The notes: generated by a model not told the origin, from the letters alone. DNA of 43,925 nt from Desulfurococcales archaeon (GCA_009903825.1 WYEN01000045.1:1-43925); one strand, 5' to 3'; counted from the first letter of the stretch, positions 34,626 through 43,860 are shown. Made by a program: numbers and translations.

Positions 34626-35303
34626 GTGTCGTCTTATGATTATGAAGGCTCTGAAGAAGTGAAACAAGAGTCTTCGATGATTGCTAAATATGCTGCAGTA
34701 GAGCTTCTCGTGCCCATAGATATGTATCTATCAGCTGGAGTTCATATAGGAACATACTCATCTAATAAATATATTGAGAAATATGTTTTCAGAGTAAGAA
34801 ATGATGGTCTATATATTCTTGATGTGAGAAAAATTGATGAGAGAATTAGAGTAGCGGCTAGGTTCATAGCAAGATATGAGCCTCAGAAAGTTGTTGCAGT
34901 AGGCGGGAAGCCGTACAGCTTCAGGCCTGTTGAGATGTTCGCAAGATTCACAGGTGCCAAAGCTGTTTTAGGAAGATTTATCCCAGGAACTTTTACAAAT
35001 CCTTATCTCACTACTTATGTTGAGCCTGAGATAGTTATAATCTCAGATCCTAGAGTAGACACTCAGGCACTTACAGAAGCTATTGAGATGGGGATTCCTA
35101 CAGTAGCTTTTGTAAGTACTGACACAAAGCCTAGTGGAATAGATCTTATTATCCCTGGGAATAACAAAGGAAGAAAATCATTAGCATTATTATATTATCT
35201 CTTGACAAGACAGGTTCTTAGAGAGAGAGGACTTTTAGCTCCTAATCAAGATCTTGGAGTATCTGTAGAAGAGTTTGAGACAAAGCTGACTACAGTAGTC
35301 TGA
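34626..35303 (+). CDS. rps2: 30S ribosomal protein S2
   Basis: 225 residues from the preferred start. LLVPIDMYLSAGVHIGTYSSNKYIEKYVFRVRNDGLYILDVRKIDERIR and GRFIPGTFTNPYLTTYVEPEIVIISDPRVDTQAL are the archaeal S2 blocks. An in-frame GTG at 34617 is part of the Shine-Dalgarno sequence GAGGTGA (34614-34620); the GTG at 34626 sits 5 nt after it and is chosen. The acidic N-terminal extension (SSYDYEGSEEVKQ) is not conserved in S2. Confidence 0.95.
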   Translation: MSSYDYEGSEEVKQESSMIAKYAAVELLVPIDMYLSAGVHIGTYSSNKYIEKYVFRVRNDGLYILDVRKIDERIRVAARFIARYEPQKVVAVGGKPYSFRPVEMFARFTGAKAVLGRFIPGTFTNPYLTTYVEPEIVIISDPRVDTQALTEAIEMGIPTVAFVSTDTKPSGIDLIIPGNNKGRKSLALLYYLLTRQVLRERGLLAPNQDLGVSVEEFETKLTTVV

Positions 35304-35363
35304 ATCATTGCTTATTGATTATTAATATATTTTTAAACATATAATGTCTCAGAGGAGGATAAA

Positions 35364-36785
35364 GTGGCTGATATACTAGGTTTTCTAGCGAAGATAGGCG
35401 AACGTCTGCCAGGTGTTGAGAGACCTAAGAGAAGACCTTCTCTAGGTATGAGACTAGTTTATACAGGAATAGCATTAGTATTATATCTCTTCATGGCCTC
35501 AGTACCTTTATATGGCATTAAACATGCTCCAAGACTATTTGGAGAGCTTCCACAGATAGTACAGATAGTGTTTGCAATGGCTGGAGGAACATTGGCTCAG
35601 CTTGGAATAGGCCCTATAGTAACTGCAGGCCTGATCATGCAGATTCTAGTGGGCTCAAAACTTCTGAAGCTAGATCTCTCTAAATCTGAAGAGAGAAGAA
35701 AATTTACGTTAGCACAGAAGACGTTAGCTCTAATCATAGCAGGAGTCGAAGCTGGAGGATACGTTATTGCAGGACCACAATTTTGGGATCTAACAGGTCC
35801 GAATCCTGTTTTTGATGTAGACGCCAGTGCCTGGATAAGATTTCTAGTCTGGCTACAGCTTGTTGCAGCAACTTATCTCATAATGTTATTAGACGAGTCT
35901 TTACAGATGGGATGGGGTATTGGAAGCGGGATATCTCTCTTCATACTTGCCGGTGTTGCTAGAGATGTTTTCAACAGAATGTTTTCTCCACTACCTGTCT
36001 CATCAACTAATCCACAGCCTTTTGGATTTATACCATATCTCGTGTGGAGTCTTAGAGACGGCTCTGTGTCTATAGAGAATATCATGATAAGATCTTCTCA
36101 GACTATGTATCTTCCAAGTCTAATGGGTCTGATAGCGCTTTTCATAGTTATGATAACATTAATATATCTTCAGAGGATGAAAGTCTATATTCCTGTGACA
36201 ACTCAGAGACTTAGAGGAATAAGAACAAGAGTTCCTCTACAGTTTCTATATGTAACCAACTTACCAGTGCTTTTAGTCTCGATCTTGTACAGCGATCTTT
36301 ACATATTCTATACTTTATCATCATATAATCCTACTATTGCACAAATGTTTGGCTGGGCAATATATTATATGAGACCTATATCAGGCTTTTATGAATTGTT
36401 TAGTAATCCTGGGAGAGTGTTTATACATATAATAATATATACTTTGTTAGCGCTTGCCTTTGGCCTCATGTGGATAGAGGTTGCAGGTCTGAATCCTTCT
36501 GGTCAGGCAGAGAGACTTATACAATCAGGTCTAGAGATCCCTGGTCTCAGAAGAAATCCAAAGGTTCTTGAGATGATCCTTGGCAAATATATTTATCCAC
36601 TGACAATATTAAGCACTTTAATAGTAGTTGCAATAGTCATTGTAGCTGACATATTTATGACTTACGGAACCGGAACCGGGATACTTCTCGCCGTAGGTAT
36701 CGTAGAACAGTTCTACACATTAATAGTTTATGAGAGAGCTTTAGAAGCTTATCCGATCCTGAAGAGAATACTCGGCGAAGCATGA
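35364..36785 (+). CDS. secY: Preprotein translocase subunit SecY
   Basis: 473 residues with ten membrane helices. The plug/helix 2 region (YGIKHAPRLFGELPQIVQIVFAMAGGTLAQLGIGPIVTAGLIMQIL) and the archaeal/eukaryotic Sec61-alpha pattern are clear, and cytoplasmic loop TTQRLRGIRTRVPLQFLYVTNLP carries the ribosome-contacting Arg residues. GAGGAGG (35352-35358) lies 5 nt before the GTG start. It forms the secretion channel with SecE and SecG/Sec61-beta, neither of which is in the window. It follows S2 after 60 bases and may have its own promoter. Confidence 0.95.
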   Translation: MADILGFLAKIGERLPGVERPKRRPSLGMRLVYTGIALVLYLFMASVPLYGIKHAPRLFGELPQIVQIVFAMAGGTLAQLGIGPIVTAGLIMQILVGSKLLKLDLSKSEERRKFTLAQKTLALIIAGVEAGGYVIAGPQFWDLTGPNPVFDVDASAWIRFLVWLQLVAATYLIMLLDESLQMGWGIGSGISLFILAGVARDVFNRMFSPLPVSSTNPQPFGFIPYLVWSLRDGSVSIENIMIRSSQTMYLPSLMGLIALFIVMITLIYLQRMKVYIPVTTQRLRGIRTRVPLQFLYVTNLPVLLVSILYSDLYIFYTLSSYNPTIAQMFGWAIYYMRPISGFYELFSNPGRVFIHIIIYTLLALAFGLMWIEVAGLNPSGQAERLIQSGLEIPGLRRNPKVLEMILGKYIYPLTILSTLIVVAIVIVADIFMTYGTGTGILLAVGIVEQFYTLIVYERALEAYPILKRILGEA

Positions 36786-36803
36786 TCAGGAGCTTGTCAT
36801 CAT

Positions 36804-37922
36804 ATGATCATTGAGAAAAATAGATGTAAAGATCAAAAACCACTGATCTCTATAGTGATCCCTACATATAACGAGGCTGAGGTGATCTCAGAGACTCTAC
36901 GTAGAGTCAAAGATTCATTGAAAGATCTAGACAGATGTTTCGAGATAATTGTCGTAGATGATGATTCTCCTGACGGCACCTGGAGAATCGCTTCAGAAGT
37001 TTTTGATAAAGAAGATATTAATGGAAAGATCATTGTTAGAGAGAATGTCAGAGGCCTGGGCACAGCTATAATAGATGGGATCAGAAGTTCTGAAGGAGAA
37101 TATGTATGTGTTATTGACGCTGATTTGCAACATCCTCCAGAAGAGATCTTGAGAATGTTAAAGAAAGCATTAGAGGAAGACTATGATCTTGTCATAGCAT
37201 CCAGATATGTGAAAGGTGGCGACGTAGAAGGCTGGAGACTTCATAGAAGAATTATATCAAAAACAGCTGTTTTCATTGCCAGATTATTAATTCCTCATAT
37301 AAGAGGTATAAAAGATCCTATGTCAGGCTACTTTCTTTTTAGAAAAGATCGTGTGAGAATAGATAGACTTAAAGGAGATGGAATGAAGATTCTTCTCGAG
37401 ATAATAGTCACAGGAGATATAAAAAAGATATATGAACATCCATATATATTTCATAGAAGAGTACGTGGAAAAAGTAAACTTGGGGTCAAAGAGATCATTG
37501 ATTTCATAAAACAGATACTAAGACTTAGCGATTATAAGATCGTAAAATTCGGGCTTGTAGGCTTGTCAGGTATAGGAGTAAACTGGGGAATATTGATTCC
37601 TTTACGTGATATAATCGGACTTCCTCTCCCAATCTCATATCTCATCTCACTAGAGATCTCAACAATCTCAAATTTTATATTCAATGATCTATGGACATTC
37701 TCAAAAAATAGATGTGAAAAAAGTTGGCTCAGAAGATTGATAGAGTATCATTCAACATTATTTGTGGGATTAGCAATAAATTATGTAGCGACAAATCTTC
37801 TTGCTTTTACAACTTATTATTTGATAGCTAGTTTAATAGGAATTCTATTGGGGTTTATAGCAAATTATATTATAAGCTCTGAATTTGTTTGGGGTTTAAG
37901 GAGCTCTAGAAAATCTTATTAA
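36804..37922 (+). CDS. Polyprenyl-phosphate mannosyltransferase (DPM1-like) with GtrA domain
   Basis: 372 residues in two parts. Residues about 14-245 are a family-2 glycosyltransferase (ISIVIPTYNEAEVISETL, IVVDDDSPDGTW, CVIDADLQHPPEE with the DxD, MSGYFLFRK). Residues about 250-365 hold four membrane helices of the GtrA type (KFGLVGLSGIGVNW, EISTISNFIFNDLWTF). This layout is common in archaea for synthesis of dolichol-phosphate mannose or glucose used in N-glycosylation. It starts 18 nt after secY. Confidence 0.88.
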   Translation: MIIEKNRCKDQKPLISIVIPTYNEAEVISETLRRVKDSLKDLDRCFEIIVVDDDSPDGTWRIASEVFDKEDINGKIIVRENVRGLGTAIIDGIRSSEGEYVCVIDADLQHPPEEILRMLKKALEEDYDLVIASRYVKGGDVEGWRLHRRIISKTAVFIARLLIPHIRGIKDPMSGYFLFRKDRVRIDRLKGDGMKILLEIIVTGDIKKIYEHPYIFHRRVRGKSKLGVKEIIDFIKQILRLSDYKIVKFGLVGLSGIGVNWGILIPLRDIIGLPLPISYLISLEISTISNFIFNDLWTFSKNRCEKSWLRRLIEYHSTLFVGLAINYVATNLLAFTTYYLIASLIGILLGFIANYIISSEFVWGLRSSRKSY

Positions 37923-38159
37923 TAGCTCTTTATAAATCAATAGATCTTGTTTCAAACATATTTTATAAATTAAAAACATCTATCAATTGATTTAATGATA
38001 TGATCGGCATATTTATATATAAAATACTGATCTTTTAATAACTGTAAACGATTTTAAAAACATCTCACTACATAATGATCTTTAAGGCTCAATATATAAT
38101 TCTGATGATAAAAGTTATTATCTTTTTAACAAAATTTATAACTCGAAAGGTGAGAATTT
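37923..38159. other. AT-rich intergenic region upstream of citrate synthase
   Basis: 237 bases, nearly all A/T. No open reading frame or structured RNA is evident. AATATATAATT near 38090-38100 and TTTTTAACAAAATTTATAA just upstream of the start may be promoter elements for citrate synthase; AAGGTGAG at 38147-38154 is its Shine-Dalgarno site. Confidence 0.4.
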
Positions 38160-39329
38160 TTGGCTTCACAAGCTGAAAAACCTAAGGTGTATAAAGGTTT
38201 AGAAGGGATATATGTAACTGAGACAAGGCTGAGCTATATCGATGGTCTACATTCAAAACTGTACTACGTCGGCTATCCTATTGAGGCTCTTGCTAAAAAC
38301 TCTACATATGAAGAGGTTGCATTTCTTCTCTATTTCCTGAGACTGCCTAGAAAAGATGAGCTGGATCTTTTTAAAGCTCTGATGGCTGAGGCTAGAGAGC
38401 TTCCTGAGGATGTCTTGAATGTTGTTAAAAAGATGGCGTCTTTAAAAGCTCATCCAATGGATATAGTGAGGACGGCTGTATCATATTTGGCAGCTTATGA
38501 TCCTGAGGTTGGGGTGAACACTCCAGAGTCTAACTTAAGAAAGTCTCTAAGAATCTTGTCAAAAGCTCCTTCAATAATTGCTGCGATGTACAGGTTCAGT
38601 AGAAATCTTGATTATATACCTCCAAGAAAAGATCTGAGTCATGTCGAGAACTTCTTATATATGTTGCATGGTAAGAGACCTACAGAATTTGAGACAAAAG
38701 TTATGGACGTGATATTCATCTTACATGCTGAACATGGTATGAACGCGTCAGCATTTGCCTCTTTAGTCACAATATCAACTTTATCAGATATCTACTCTGC
38801 AGTGGTAAGCGGTATAGCCACTTTAAAAGGCCCGTTGCATGGCGGAGCTGCTGAGGCGGCATATCATCAGTTTAAAGAGATAGGGTCTCCAGATAAAGTT
38901 GAAGAGTGGGTTCAAAAAGCTCTTGCCTCAAAAAGAAGGGTCATGGGCATGGGTCATAGAGTTTATAAGAGTTATGATCCAAGGGCCAAGTTCATGAGAG
39001 AGCTTGATGGAGAGATCGCGAAAATATATGGTGGCGAGCCTAAACTTCTTTATGAGATAGCCATTAAACTAGAAGAGGTTGCTTTAAAAGAATTTGCTGA
39101 GAAAGGTAGAATGGATATACAGCCTAACATAGATTATTACACGCCTATAGCTTATACAGCTCTTGGGATCCCGCCAGAATATTTCACAACTATATTTACT
39201 GCATCAAGAATTGTAGGCTGGACAGCAAAAGCTATGGAGTATCTCAAAGATCCTAGGCTTATAAGACCTCTAGATCTATACGTTGGCGAGCTAGATAAAG
39301 AATATGTGCCTATTGATAAAAGAGGCTGA
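38160..39329 (+). CDS. gltA: Citrate synthase
   Basis: 389 residues, single-domain archaeal type. Catalytic residues sit in HAEHGMNASAFASL (His), LHGGAAEA (His) and MGMGHRVYKSYDPRA; the final Asp region is NIDYYTPIAYTALGIPPEYFTTIFTASRI. It condenses acetyl-CoA and oxaloacetate. The TTG start has AAGGTGAG about 5 nt upstream. A 2-methylcitrate synthase side activity, known in some archaeal enzymes, cannot be excluded. No other TCA-cycle gene is close by. Confidence 0.93.
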   Translation: MASQAEKPKVYKGLEGIYVTETRLSYIDGLHSKLYYVGYPIEALAKNSTYEEVAFLLYFLRLPRKDELDLFKALMAEARELPEDVLNVVKKMASLKAHPMDIVRTAVSYLAAYDPEVGVNTPESNLRKSLRILSKAPSIIAAMYRFSRNLDYIPPRKDLSHVENFLYMLHGKRPTEFETKVMDVIFILHAEHGMNASAFASLVTISTLSDIYSAVVSGIATLKGPLHGGAAEAAYHQFKEIGSPDKVEEWVQKALASKRRVMGMGHRVYKSYDPRAKFMRELDGEIAKIYGGEPKLLYEIAIKLEEVALKEFAEKGRMDIQPNIDYYTPIAYTALGIPPEYFTTIFTASRIVGWTAKAMEYLKDPRLIRPLDLYVGELDKEYVPIDKRG

Positions 39330-39350
39330 TTAAATATTTTTAATTTTTTA

Positions 39351-40544
39351 TTAAATCTCTTTTTCAATCTCTTCTCCAGGCTCAATAATTTTTCCTGAGA
39401 CAACTCTTGCTCCAGCATATATTACGGCGCCTAACTTGCTATATTCTCTGCCTCGACGAATGATTCTATAAGCCTCTTCTCTGGCTTGTTGAACAAGTGT
39501 TTTTGTAGCCACATTAGGCTCTATAACTGAGCCTACTCCTGTGATTGAGAAGCCTATGTAACTATTTCTGCCTATCGTAGATCTGGGCATTAAGAAAGAT
39601 CTGTTGATCTCTGAATATGATGATATAAAGACCTCCTCTTCTAATGATGAGTAGTTTCTTATAAAAGAGTGGGCTCCTATAAAAACTTTTCTACCAATAT
39701 ATACAGGCCCTCTTATTATTGTGAAATGATCTATTTCAGCTCCATCCTCTATTATCACCGGACCTTCTATCGTCACGTTGTCAGAGATCTTTGCATTAAA
39801 GCTTATTCTACTTACTCTAAGCTCATTAAGCATGGCATATACTGCATGAAGAAGATCCCATGGAGATCCTATGTCAACCCAGTAGTGTCCCCAGTGCAAT
39901 AATTTAACTCTCCATCTTTTTACATATGTGTTAAACACCTCATGAACCTCCTCTTTAGTCAAGGCGTATTCAATAAAATCTTTTTTCACAAAATATATGC
40001 CTCCTGCTATATAACCTTCTCTCTCAACGGTCTTCGGCATGACGCTTCTTATGATCCCATGTTCATCACTCTCTATAAGCCAGTGATGTTTTCTAGGCTC
40101 CTCCGCAACTCCTAAGAATACTCCTCCAAAATCTTCTTTATCAAGATCTTCCTCAGCTGAGGATATAATAGATCTATATGCTGAGCTATTCACTATAATG
40201 TCACCATATATTATAAGGATCTTATCATCTCTCTCATCAAGATATTTATATATGCTTCTGAAAGCACCTAATATACCAGGCTCTTTTTGCTCTGCTATTG
40301 TAATATTTTTAATATCAATAAGGTCGTTTAAAGCTGCTTTGGCATATTCTATTCTGTCTGACACAATAATAATATTCTCAGGATTAAGCTCAGACACGCC
40401 GTCTAGAATATGTCTTATCAATGGTCTGCCTAGTATAGGTATATATGATTTTGGGATCCCATTACTTAACATCTCAATCTTAGGTGAGGAGCCTCCTGTC
40501 AATATAACAATGTTATATCTCATATCTCGTATTTTTCTCACCAT
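39351..40544 (-). CDS. Sugar-phosphate nucleotidylyltransferase with left-handed beta-helix (GlmU/ST0452-like)
   Basis: 397 residues: nucleotidyltransferase domain (about 8-230) and hexapeptide-repeat domain (about 240-395; IEGPVIIEDGAEIDHFTIIRGPVYIGRKVFIGA). PKSYIPILGRPLIRHI and IIYGDIIVN match the family, but the glycine-rich LxxGxGxRL loop is replaced by LTGGSSPKIEML, lacking the usual Arg. A later ATG (40523, MRYNIVILTGG) is the more typical start. It probably belongs to the archaeal bifunctional sugar-1-phosphate nucleotidylyltransferase/acetyltransferase group. Confidence 0.82.
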   Translation of the reverse strand: MVRKIRDMRYNIVILTGGSSPKIEMLSNGIPKSYIPILGRPLIRHILDGVSELNPENIIIVSDRIEYAKAALNDLIDIKNITIAEQKEPGILGAFRSIYKYLDERDDKILIIYGDIIVNSSAYRSIISSAEEDLDKEDFGGVFLGVAEEPRKHHWLIESDEHGIIRSVMPKTVEREGYIAGGIYFVKKDFIEYALTKEEVHEVFNTYVKRWRVKLLHWGHYWVDIGSPWDLLHAVYAMLNELRVSRISFNAKISDNVTIEGPVIIEDGAEIDHFTIIRGPVYIGRKVFIGAHSFIRNYSSLEEEVFISSYSEINRSFLMPRSTIGRNSYIGFSITGVGSVIEPNVATKTLVQQAREEAYRIIRRGREYSKLGAVIYAGARVVSGKIIEPGEEIEKEI

Positions 40545-40622
40545 AGAAATTTTCTTTAAGAAAAATATATCGTGACAGCATCTTATAAAATTTTTATCAT
40601 AAAATTATTTTGGTGAAGACAG

Positions 40623-41945
40623 ACGAAACAATATTTTACAAAAGATCTTATAGAGAGAGGAGTTGATGGAGAAGAGTATGAAGTGTATGGATGGGTGTCT
40701 AGGATCAGAGATCTTGGGAGAGTAAAATTTGTGATTATAAGAGATAGAGAAGGTTATATTCAGACAGTTGCTAAAAAAAATGATACTCCAGATGAAGCTC
40801 TCGAGACTATAGAGAGATTAGATAGAGAAGACGTGGTCAGAGTAAAAGGTGTTTTAAAAAGAAATCCTCAGGCGCCTGGAGGCGCAGAGATCCTTGTTAA
40901 AGAGATCGAGATCTTATCAAAAACTGTTGAGCCGGCTCCTATTGAGGTTGAAAACAGCTTATCATCTGATTTATCAACTAGATTAAGATGGAGATGGCTT
41001 GACACAAGAAATCCTAAAGTCAATCTTATTTTTAAAATAGAGGCTGAGGTCGCCAGATTATTTCGTGAATATTTTATATCAAAAGGTTTCACAGAGATTT
41101 TCACGCCGAAAATTGTGGGAGGAGCAACTGAGGGAGGTGCAGAAGTTTTTCCAATAGTGTATTTTGATAAGCCAGCTTTTCTAGCACAGTCTCCACAGTT
41201 TTATAAGCAGATGGCTGTGATAGCAGGTTTTGAGAGAGTATTTGAGATAGGACCTGTCTTCAGAGCTGAGAAACATCATACTATTAGACATTTAACAGAA
41301 TATCATTCTATAGATTATGAGATTGGATTTATAAAAGATTATCATGACGTGATGGATATAGCTGAAGAGGCTTTCAAATACGTTGTTGAAAAAATTTTTG
41401 AATCACATCTTGGAAAAACAGCTTTGAGAGAATTCAATATTGAGAAGCCTATGATACCTAAGAGATTTCCGAGAGTATCTCTTAAAAATCTTTATAACAT
41501 ATTAGAAGAGTATGGAAAAAAGATTCCTGTGGGTGAAGATCTAGATCCTGATGGAGAGAAGCTGGCGTGGAGATACGCCTTAGATAAATACGGCTCAGAC
41601 TTCATATTTGTGACAGATTATCCATGGAAGTATAGACCTTTCTATACAATGAGAAGAGAAGATGATCCTGAGTACACATACGGTTTCGATCTTTTGTTTA
41701 GAGGTCTTGAAGTAGCCACTGGAAGTCAGAGAGAACATAGATATGAGATACTTCTACAACAGACAAGAGAGAAAGGACTTAACCCAGACAACTTCTGGTT
41801 TTATCTAGAATTCTTTAAATATGGAGCACCACCACATGGAGGAGCTGGAATAGGTCTGGAGAGAGTTGTGATGCAACTATTAAAATTAGATAACATAAGA
41901 GAGGCAAGACTGCTTCCAAGAGATCCTGAGAGACTTTTCCCATAG
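40623..41945 (+). CDS. aspS: Aspartyl-tRNA synthetase; N-terminus upstream of any standard start
   Basis: About 440 residues, archaeal class IIb. Present: the anticodon-binding OB fold (GWVSRIRDLGRVKFVIIRDREG), motif 1 near FREYFISKGFTEIFTPKI, motif 2 FRAEKHHTIRHLTEYHSID and motif 3 GIGLERVVMQLL. The first usual start is GTG at 40683, which would remove the first strand and helix. The frame stays open upstream to a TGA at 40614, and translates to a proper N-terminus (YFTKDLIERGVDGEEYEVYGWV). No ATG/GTG/TTG lies there. ACG at 40623 is 6 nt after GGTGA; alternatively a T-run (40634-40637) hides a one-base shift from GTG at 40613. Confidence 0.88.
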   Translation, partial: TKQYFTKDLIERGVDGEEYEVYGWVSRIRDLGRVKFVIIRDREGYIQTVAKKNDTPDEALETIERLDREDVVRVKGVLKRNPQAPGGAEILVKEIEILSKTVEPAPIEVENSLSSDLSTRLRWRWLDTRNPKVNLIFKIEAEVARLFREYFISKGFTEIFTPKIVGGATEGGAEVFPIVYFDKPAFLAQSPQFYKQMAVIAGFERVFEIGPVFRAEKHHTIRHLTEYHSIDYEIGFIKDYHDVMDIAEEAFKYVVEKIFESHLGKTALREFNIEKPMIPKRFPRVSLKNLYNILEEYGKKIPVGEDLDPDGEKLAWRYALDKYGSDFIFVTDYPWKYRPFYTMRREDDPEYTYGFDLLFRGLEVATGSQREHRYEILLQQTREKGLNPDNFWFYLEFFKYGAPPHGGAGIGLERVVMQLLKLDNIREARLLPRDPERLFP

Positions 41946-41996
41946 CATATTGATATTCGCAATATATAAATATTCTAAAAAACTGAAGCTGATCTT

Positions 41997-42302
41997 CTAA
42001 GACTTCTCAGGATTTTCTAAACCACATTCTTTTTTCAAGATCCTTTCTACAAGCTCTATGACATCTCTGATCCTGACATCATATGTTACTGGTATCAACG
42101 ACTCAAGCATCCTATAGATCTTTTCATATAATCTTATTGAATCTCTGATAACATCACTTCGAGTAGGATATCCAAGTCTCTCTCTAAGAAACTCTATTTT
42201 CTCAAGAAGATCTGGAGACATTTTTATAGTCACTATCTTAGAATTACGATCTTTTTTTGTAAGAAATACTCTCTGAAGAAACTCCTCTCTCTTCTGATCC
42301 AA
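41997..42302 (-). CDS. Ribbon-helix-helix transcriptional regulator
   Basis: 101 residues. The region IVTIKMSPDLLEKIEFLRERLGYPTRSDVIRDSIRLYEKI (about 22-62) is a MetJ/Arc (CopG) ribbon-helix-helix DNA-binding domain, with the strand VTIKM and the G-Y-x-T/S-R-S turn. A C-terminal helical part (RDVIELVERILKKECG) may dimerise or bind an effector. It starts at TTG. The target is unknown; there is no linked toxin or obvious operon partner. Confidence 0.82.
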   Translation of the reverse strand: MDQKREEFLQRVFLTKKDRNSKIVTIKMSPDLLEKIEFLRERLGYPTRSDVIRDSIRLYEKIYRMLESLIPVTYDVRIRDVIELVERILKKECGLENPEKS

Positions 42303-42640
42303 CTAAGATACCATTAAAATAGTTCTCTTAATCAGATTATAAATAAAGAAGAAAAATTTTTCATAGAAAACTAGAGACATTATCATAAATTCATATATAG
42401 ATCTATTTAAAATCTGAGCATTATTCTTAAGCAAGACATGATGAAAACATATATTATCTCACATATATATAGAGACGGGATGATGAGGGCCTGGCGCTTG
42501 GCTATTTATGGCCGAATATATTTTGCTGACTACGTCTTCACATTTTTATAACAATATTTCCGAAAGACATAGATCTTTTGAGGAGATTTTTAAGAGCTCC
42601 ATAATAATTATAAGCTTATTTATATATCTATCTTTTGGCA
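42303..42640. other. Non-coding stretch upstream of tRNA-Lys
   Basis: 338 bases without a protein gene. It contains a G+C-richer patch at about 42473-42537 (listed separately as a possible C/D-box RNA) and a TATA-like CTTATTTATA at 42615-42624, placed correctly to drive the tRNA. The rest is AT-rich and featureless. Confidence 0.5.
42473..42537 (+). ncRNA. Candidate box C/D-like guide RNA
   Basis: A C-box consensus ATGATGA (42480-42486) and a D-box CTGA (42526-42529) are enclosed by complementary ends AGACG (42473-42477) and CGTCT (42533-42537), the arrangement needed for a kink-turn that L7Ae binds. The interior of 39 nt is normal length, but internal D' and C' boxes are not convincing, and a GGCC/GGCC hairpin is possible inside. 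A TATA-like ACATATATATAG sits just upstream. The guide target was not identified. Confidence 0.4.
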
Positions 42641-42736
<96 letters not shown>

Positions 42737-42793
42737 CATGATATTTCTCAACGTCATTCTTTAATTCTTTTTAAACTATTTTTAATAACGTGA

Positions 42794-43018
42794 GTGGAGA
42801 TGAGTAGTAAACATGGGAAATACGTATATATAGCTATTGATAAAGATCTTTATGCTAAAGTGAGAGTCTTTAAAAAGAAAGATCCTAAGTCAGCAGATGC
42901 ATACGCGTTCTACGGAGTATTTGTTAAAAAACCTCCTAGAAAAGCTGTAGTTTTATCATCATCAGATCTTCCTGAAGAAGTTTTGAACAAGATCAAGAGT
43001 TATCTAAGTTCTATATAA
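42794..43018 (+). CDS. Small uncharacterised crenarchaeal protein (74 aa)
   Basis: A short basic protein (HGKYVYIAIDKDLYAKVRVFKKKDPKSADAY, then FVKKPPRKAVVLSSSDLPEEVLNKIKSYL). It looks like a small beta-rich fold followed by a helix. The pattern recalls a crenarchaeal-only family, I think DUF5622, with no known function; this is a weak memory-based call. Candidate starts are GTG 42794 or ATG 42800, the latter giving MSSKHGKY. It follows the tRNA by 57 bases. Confidence 0.65.
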   Translation: MEMSSKHGKYVYIAIDKDLYAKVRVFKKKDPKSADAYAFYGVFVKKPPRKAVVLSSSDLPEEVLNKIKSYLSSI

Positions 43019-43050
43019 ATTCTTTTAATATAATATTTTTAGATGGCATC

Positions 43051-43839
43051 ATGACTAGACTAATAAACATATATAAGCATTTATATATCATCTCAGGATA
43101 TCCATATGTATATCATGAGAAGATGAAGATGTTGTTACTAGCAGATCTTCATTTAGGCTATGAAGAAGCTATGGCTGAAGAGGGGGTCTATCTTCCTAAG
43201 GCTCAGCTGACATATTTTAAAAAAGAGTTTGATGAGATCTATGAGAAAATTAATATAGAAAAACTTGTTATAATAGGAGATCTGAAACATAGATTTGATA
43301 AATTAAGTAGACAAGAGAGAAGCGAGATCTCTGAGACAATTGATCATCTGAAGAAAAAAGGGATCTCTGAGATCATTCTTGTGAGAGGTAATCATGACAA
43401 TTATGTCTCTCCTTTATTAAAAAAATATGATGTGAAAATAATTGATTATATGATCATCGATGACATGCTTCTCATACATGGACACGTGGATCCTCTCACA
43501 TACTCAGATCCATCTTTAGACAATATCAACATGATCATATATGGTCATGAACATCCATCTATAGTCTTAAGAGATAGACTTGGTAAAATAGCTAAGCTTC
43601 CAGTATTTCTAGACATACCTCTTAAAATAGATAAAAAGATTATTAGAGGAGTTATTCTGCCGGCGGCAGGCTATTATCAGCTGGGATCCTCTATAACAAC
43701 AGATCCAGAGAAATATCTATCTCCTATAACAAAAAAATATGGCGATATAAACATGATGAGACCATACGCGGTCTTAAGAGGAGAAGGATTATTAGAGATG
43801 CCTCCTATATATATGATGCTCGACTTCATAGAGATCTAA
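43051..43839 (+). CDS. SbcD/Mre11-related archaeal metallophosphoesterase
   Basis: 262 residues. Calcineurin-like blocks are present: LLADLHLGYE (D32, H34), IIGDLKHRF, LVRGNHDNY, LLIHGHVDP and IYGHEHPS. The length and the GVYLPKAQ and VILPAAGYYQLGSS segments fit the archaeal SbcD-related phosphoesterase family (TIGR00024), which is distinct from Mre11 itself. Substrate unknown; no linked helicase or ligase gene is in the window. The stop codon lies in the stem of the hairpin that follows. Confidence 0.85.
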   Translation: MTRLINIYKHLYIISGYPYVYHEKMKMLLLADLHLGYEEAMAEEGVYLPKAQLTYFKKEFDEIYEKINIEKLVIIGDLKHRFDKLSRQERSEISETIDHLKKKGISEIILVRGNHDNYVSPLLKKYDVKIIDYMIIDDMLLIHGHVDPLTYSDPSLDNINMIIYGHEHPSIVLRDRLGKIAKLPVFLDIPLKIDKKIIRGVILPAAGYYQLGSSITTDPEKYLSPITKKYGDINMMRPYAVLRGEGLLEMPPIYMMLDFIEI

Positions 43840-43860
43840 CCTTCTACACGCTGAAGGTTA
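43837..43860 (+). terminator. Hairpin overlapping the stop codon of the phosphoesterase gene
   Basis: TAACCTTC (43837-43844) and GAAGGTTA (43853-43860) form a perfect 8-bp stem with an 8-nt loop. It is not followed at once by a T-run, so it may act as an mRNA 3'-end structure, or belong to the structured sequence that follows to the window edge. Confidence 0.35.

Noticed and set aside
42437-42444. Second ATGATGA as part of the C/D-like RNA
   Set aside because: It is 35 nt upstream of the better C box, outside the closing stem, and has no matching D box.
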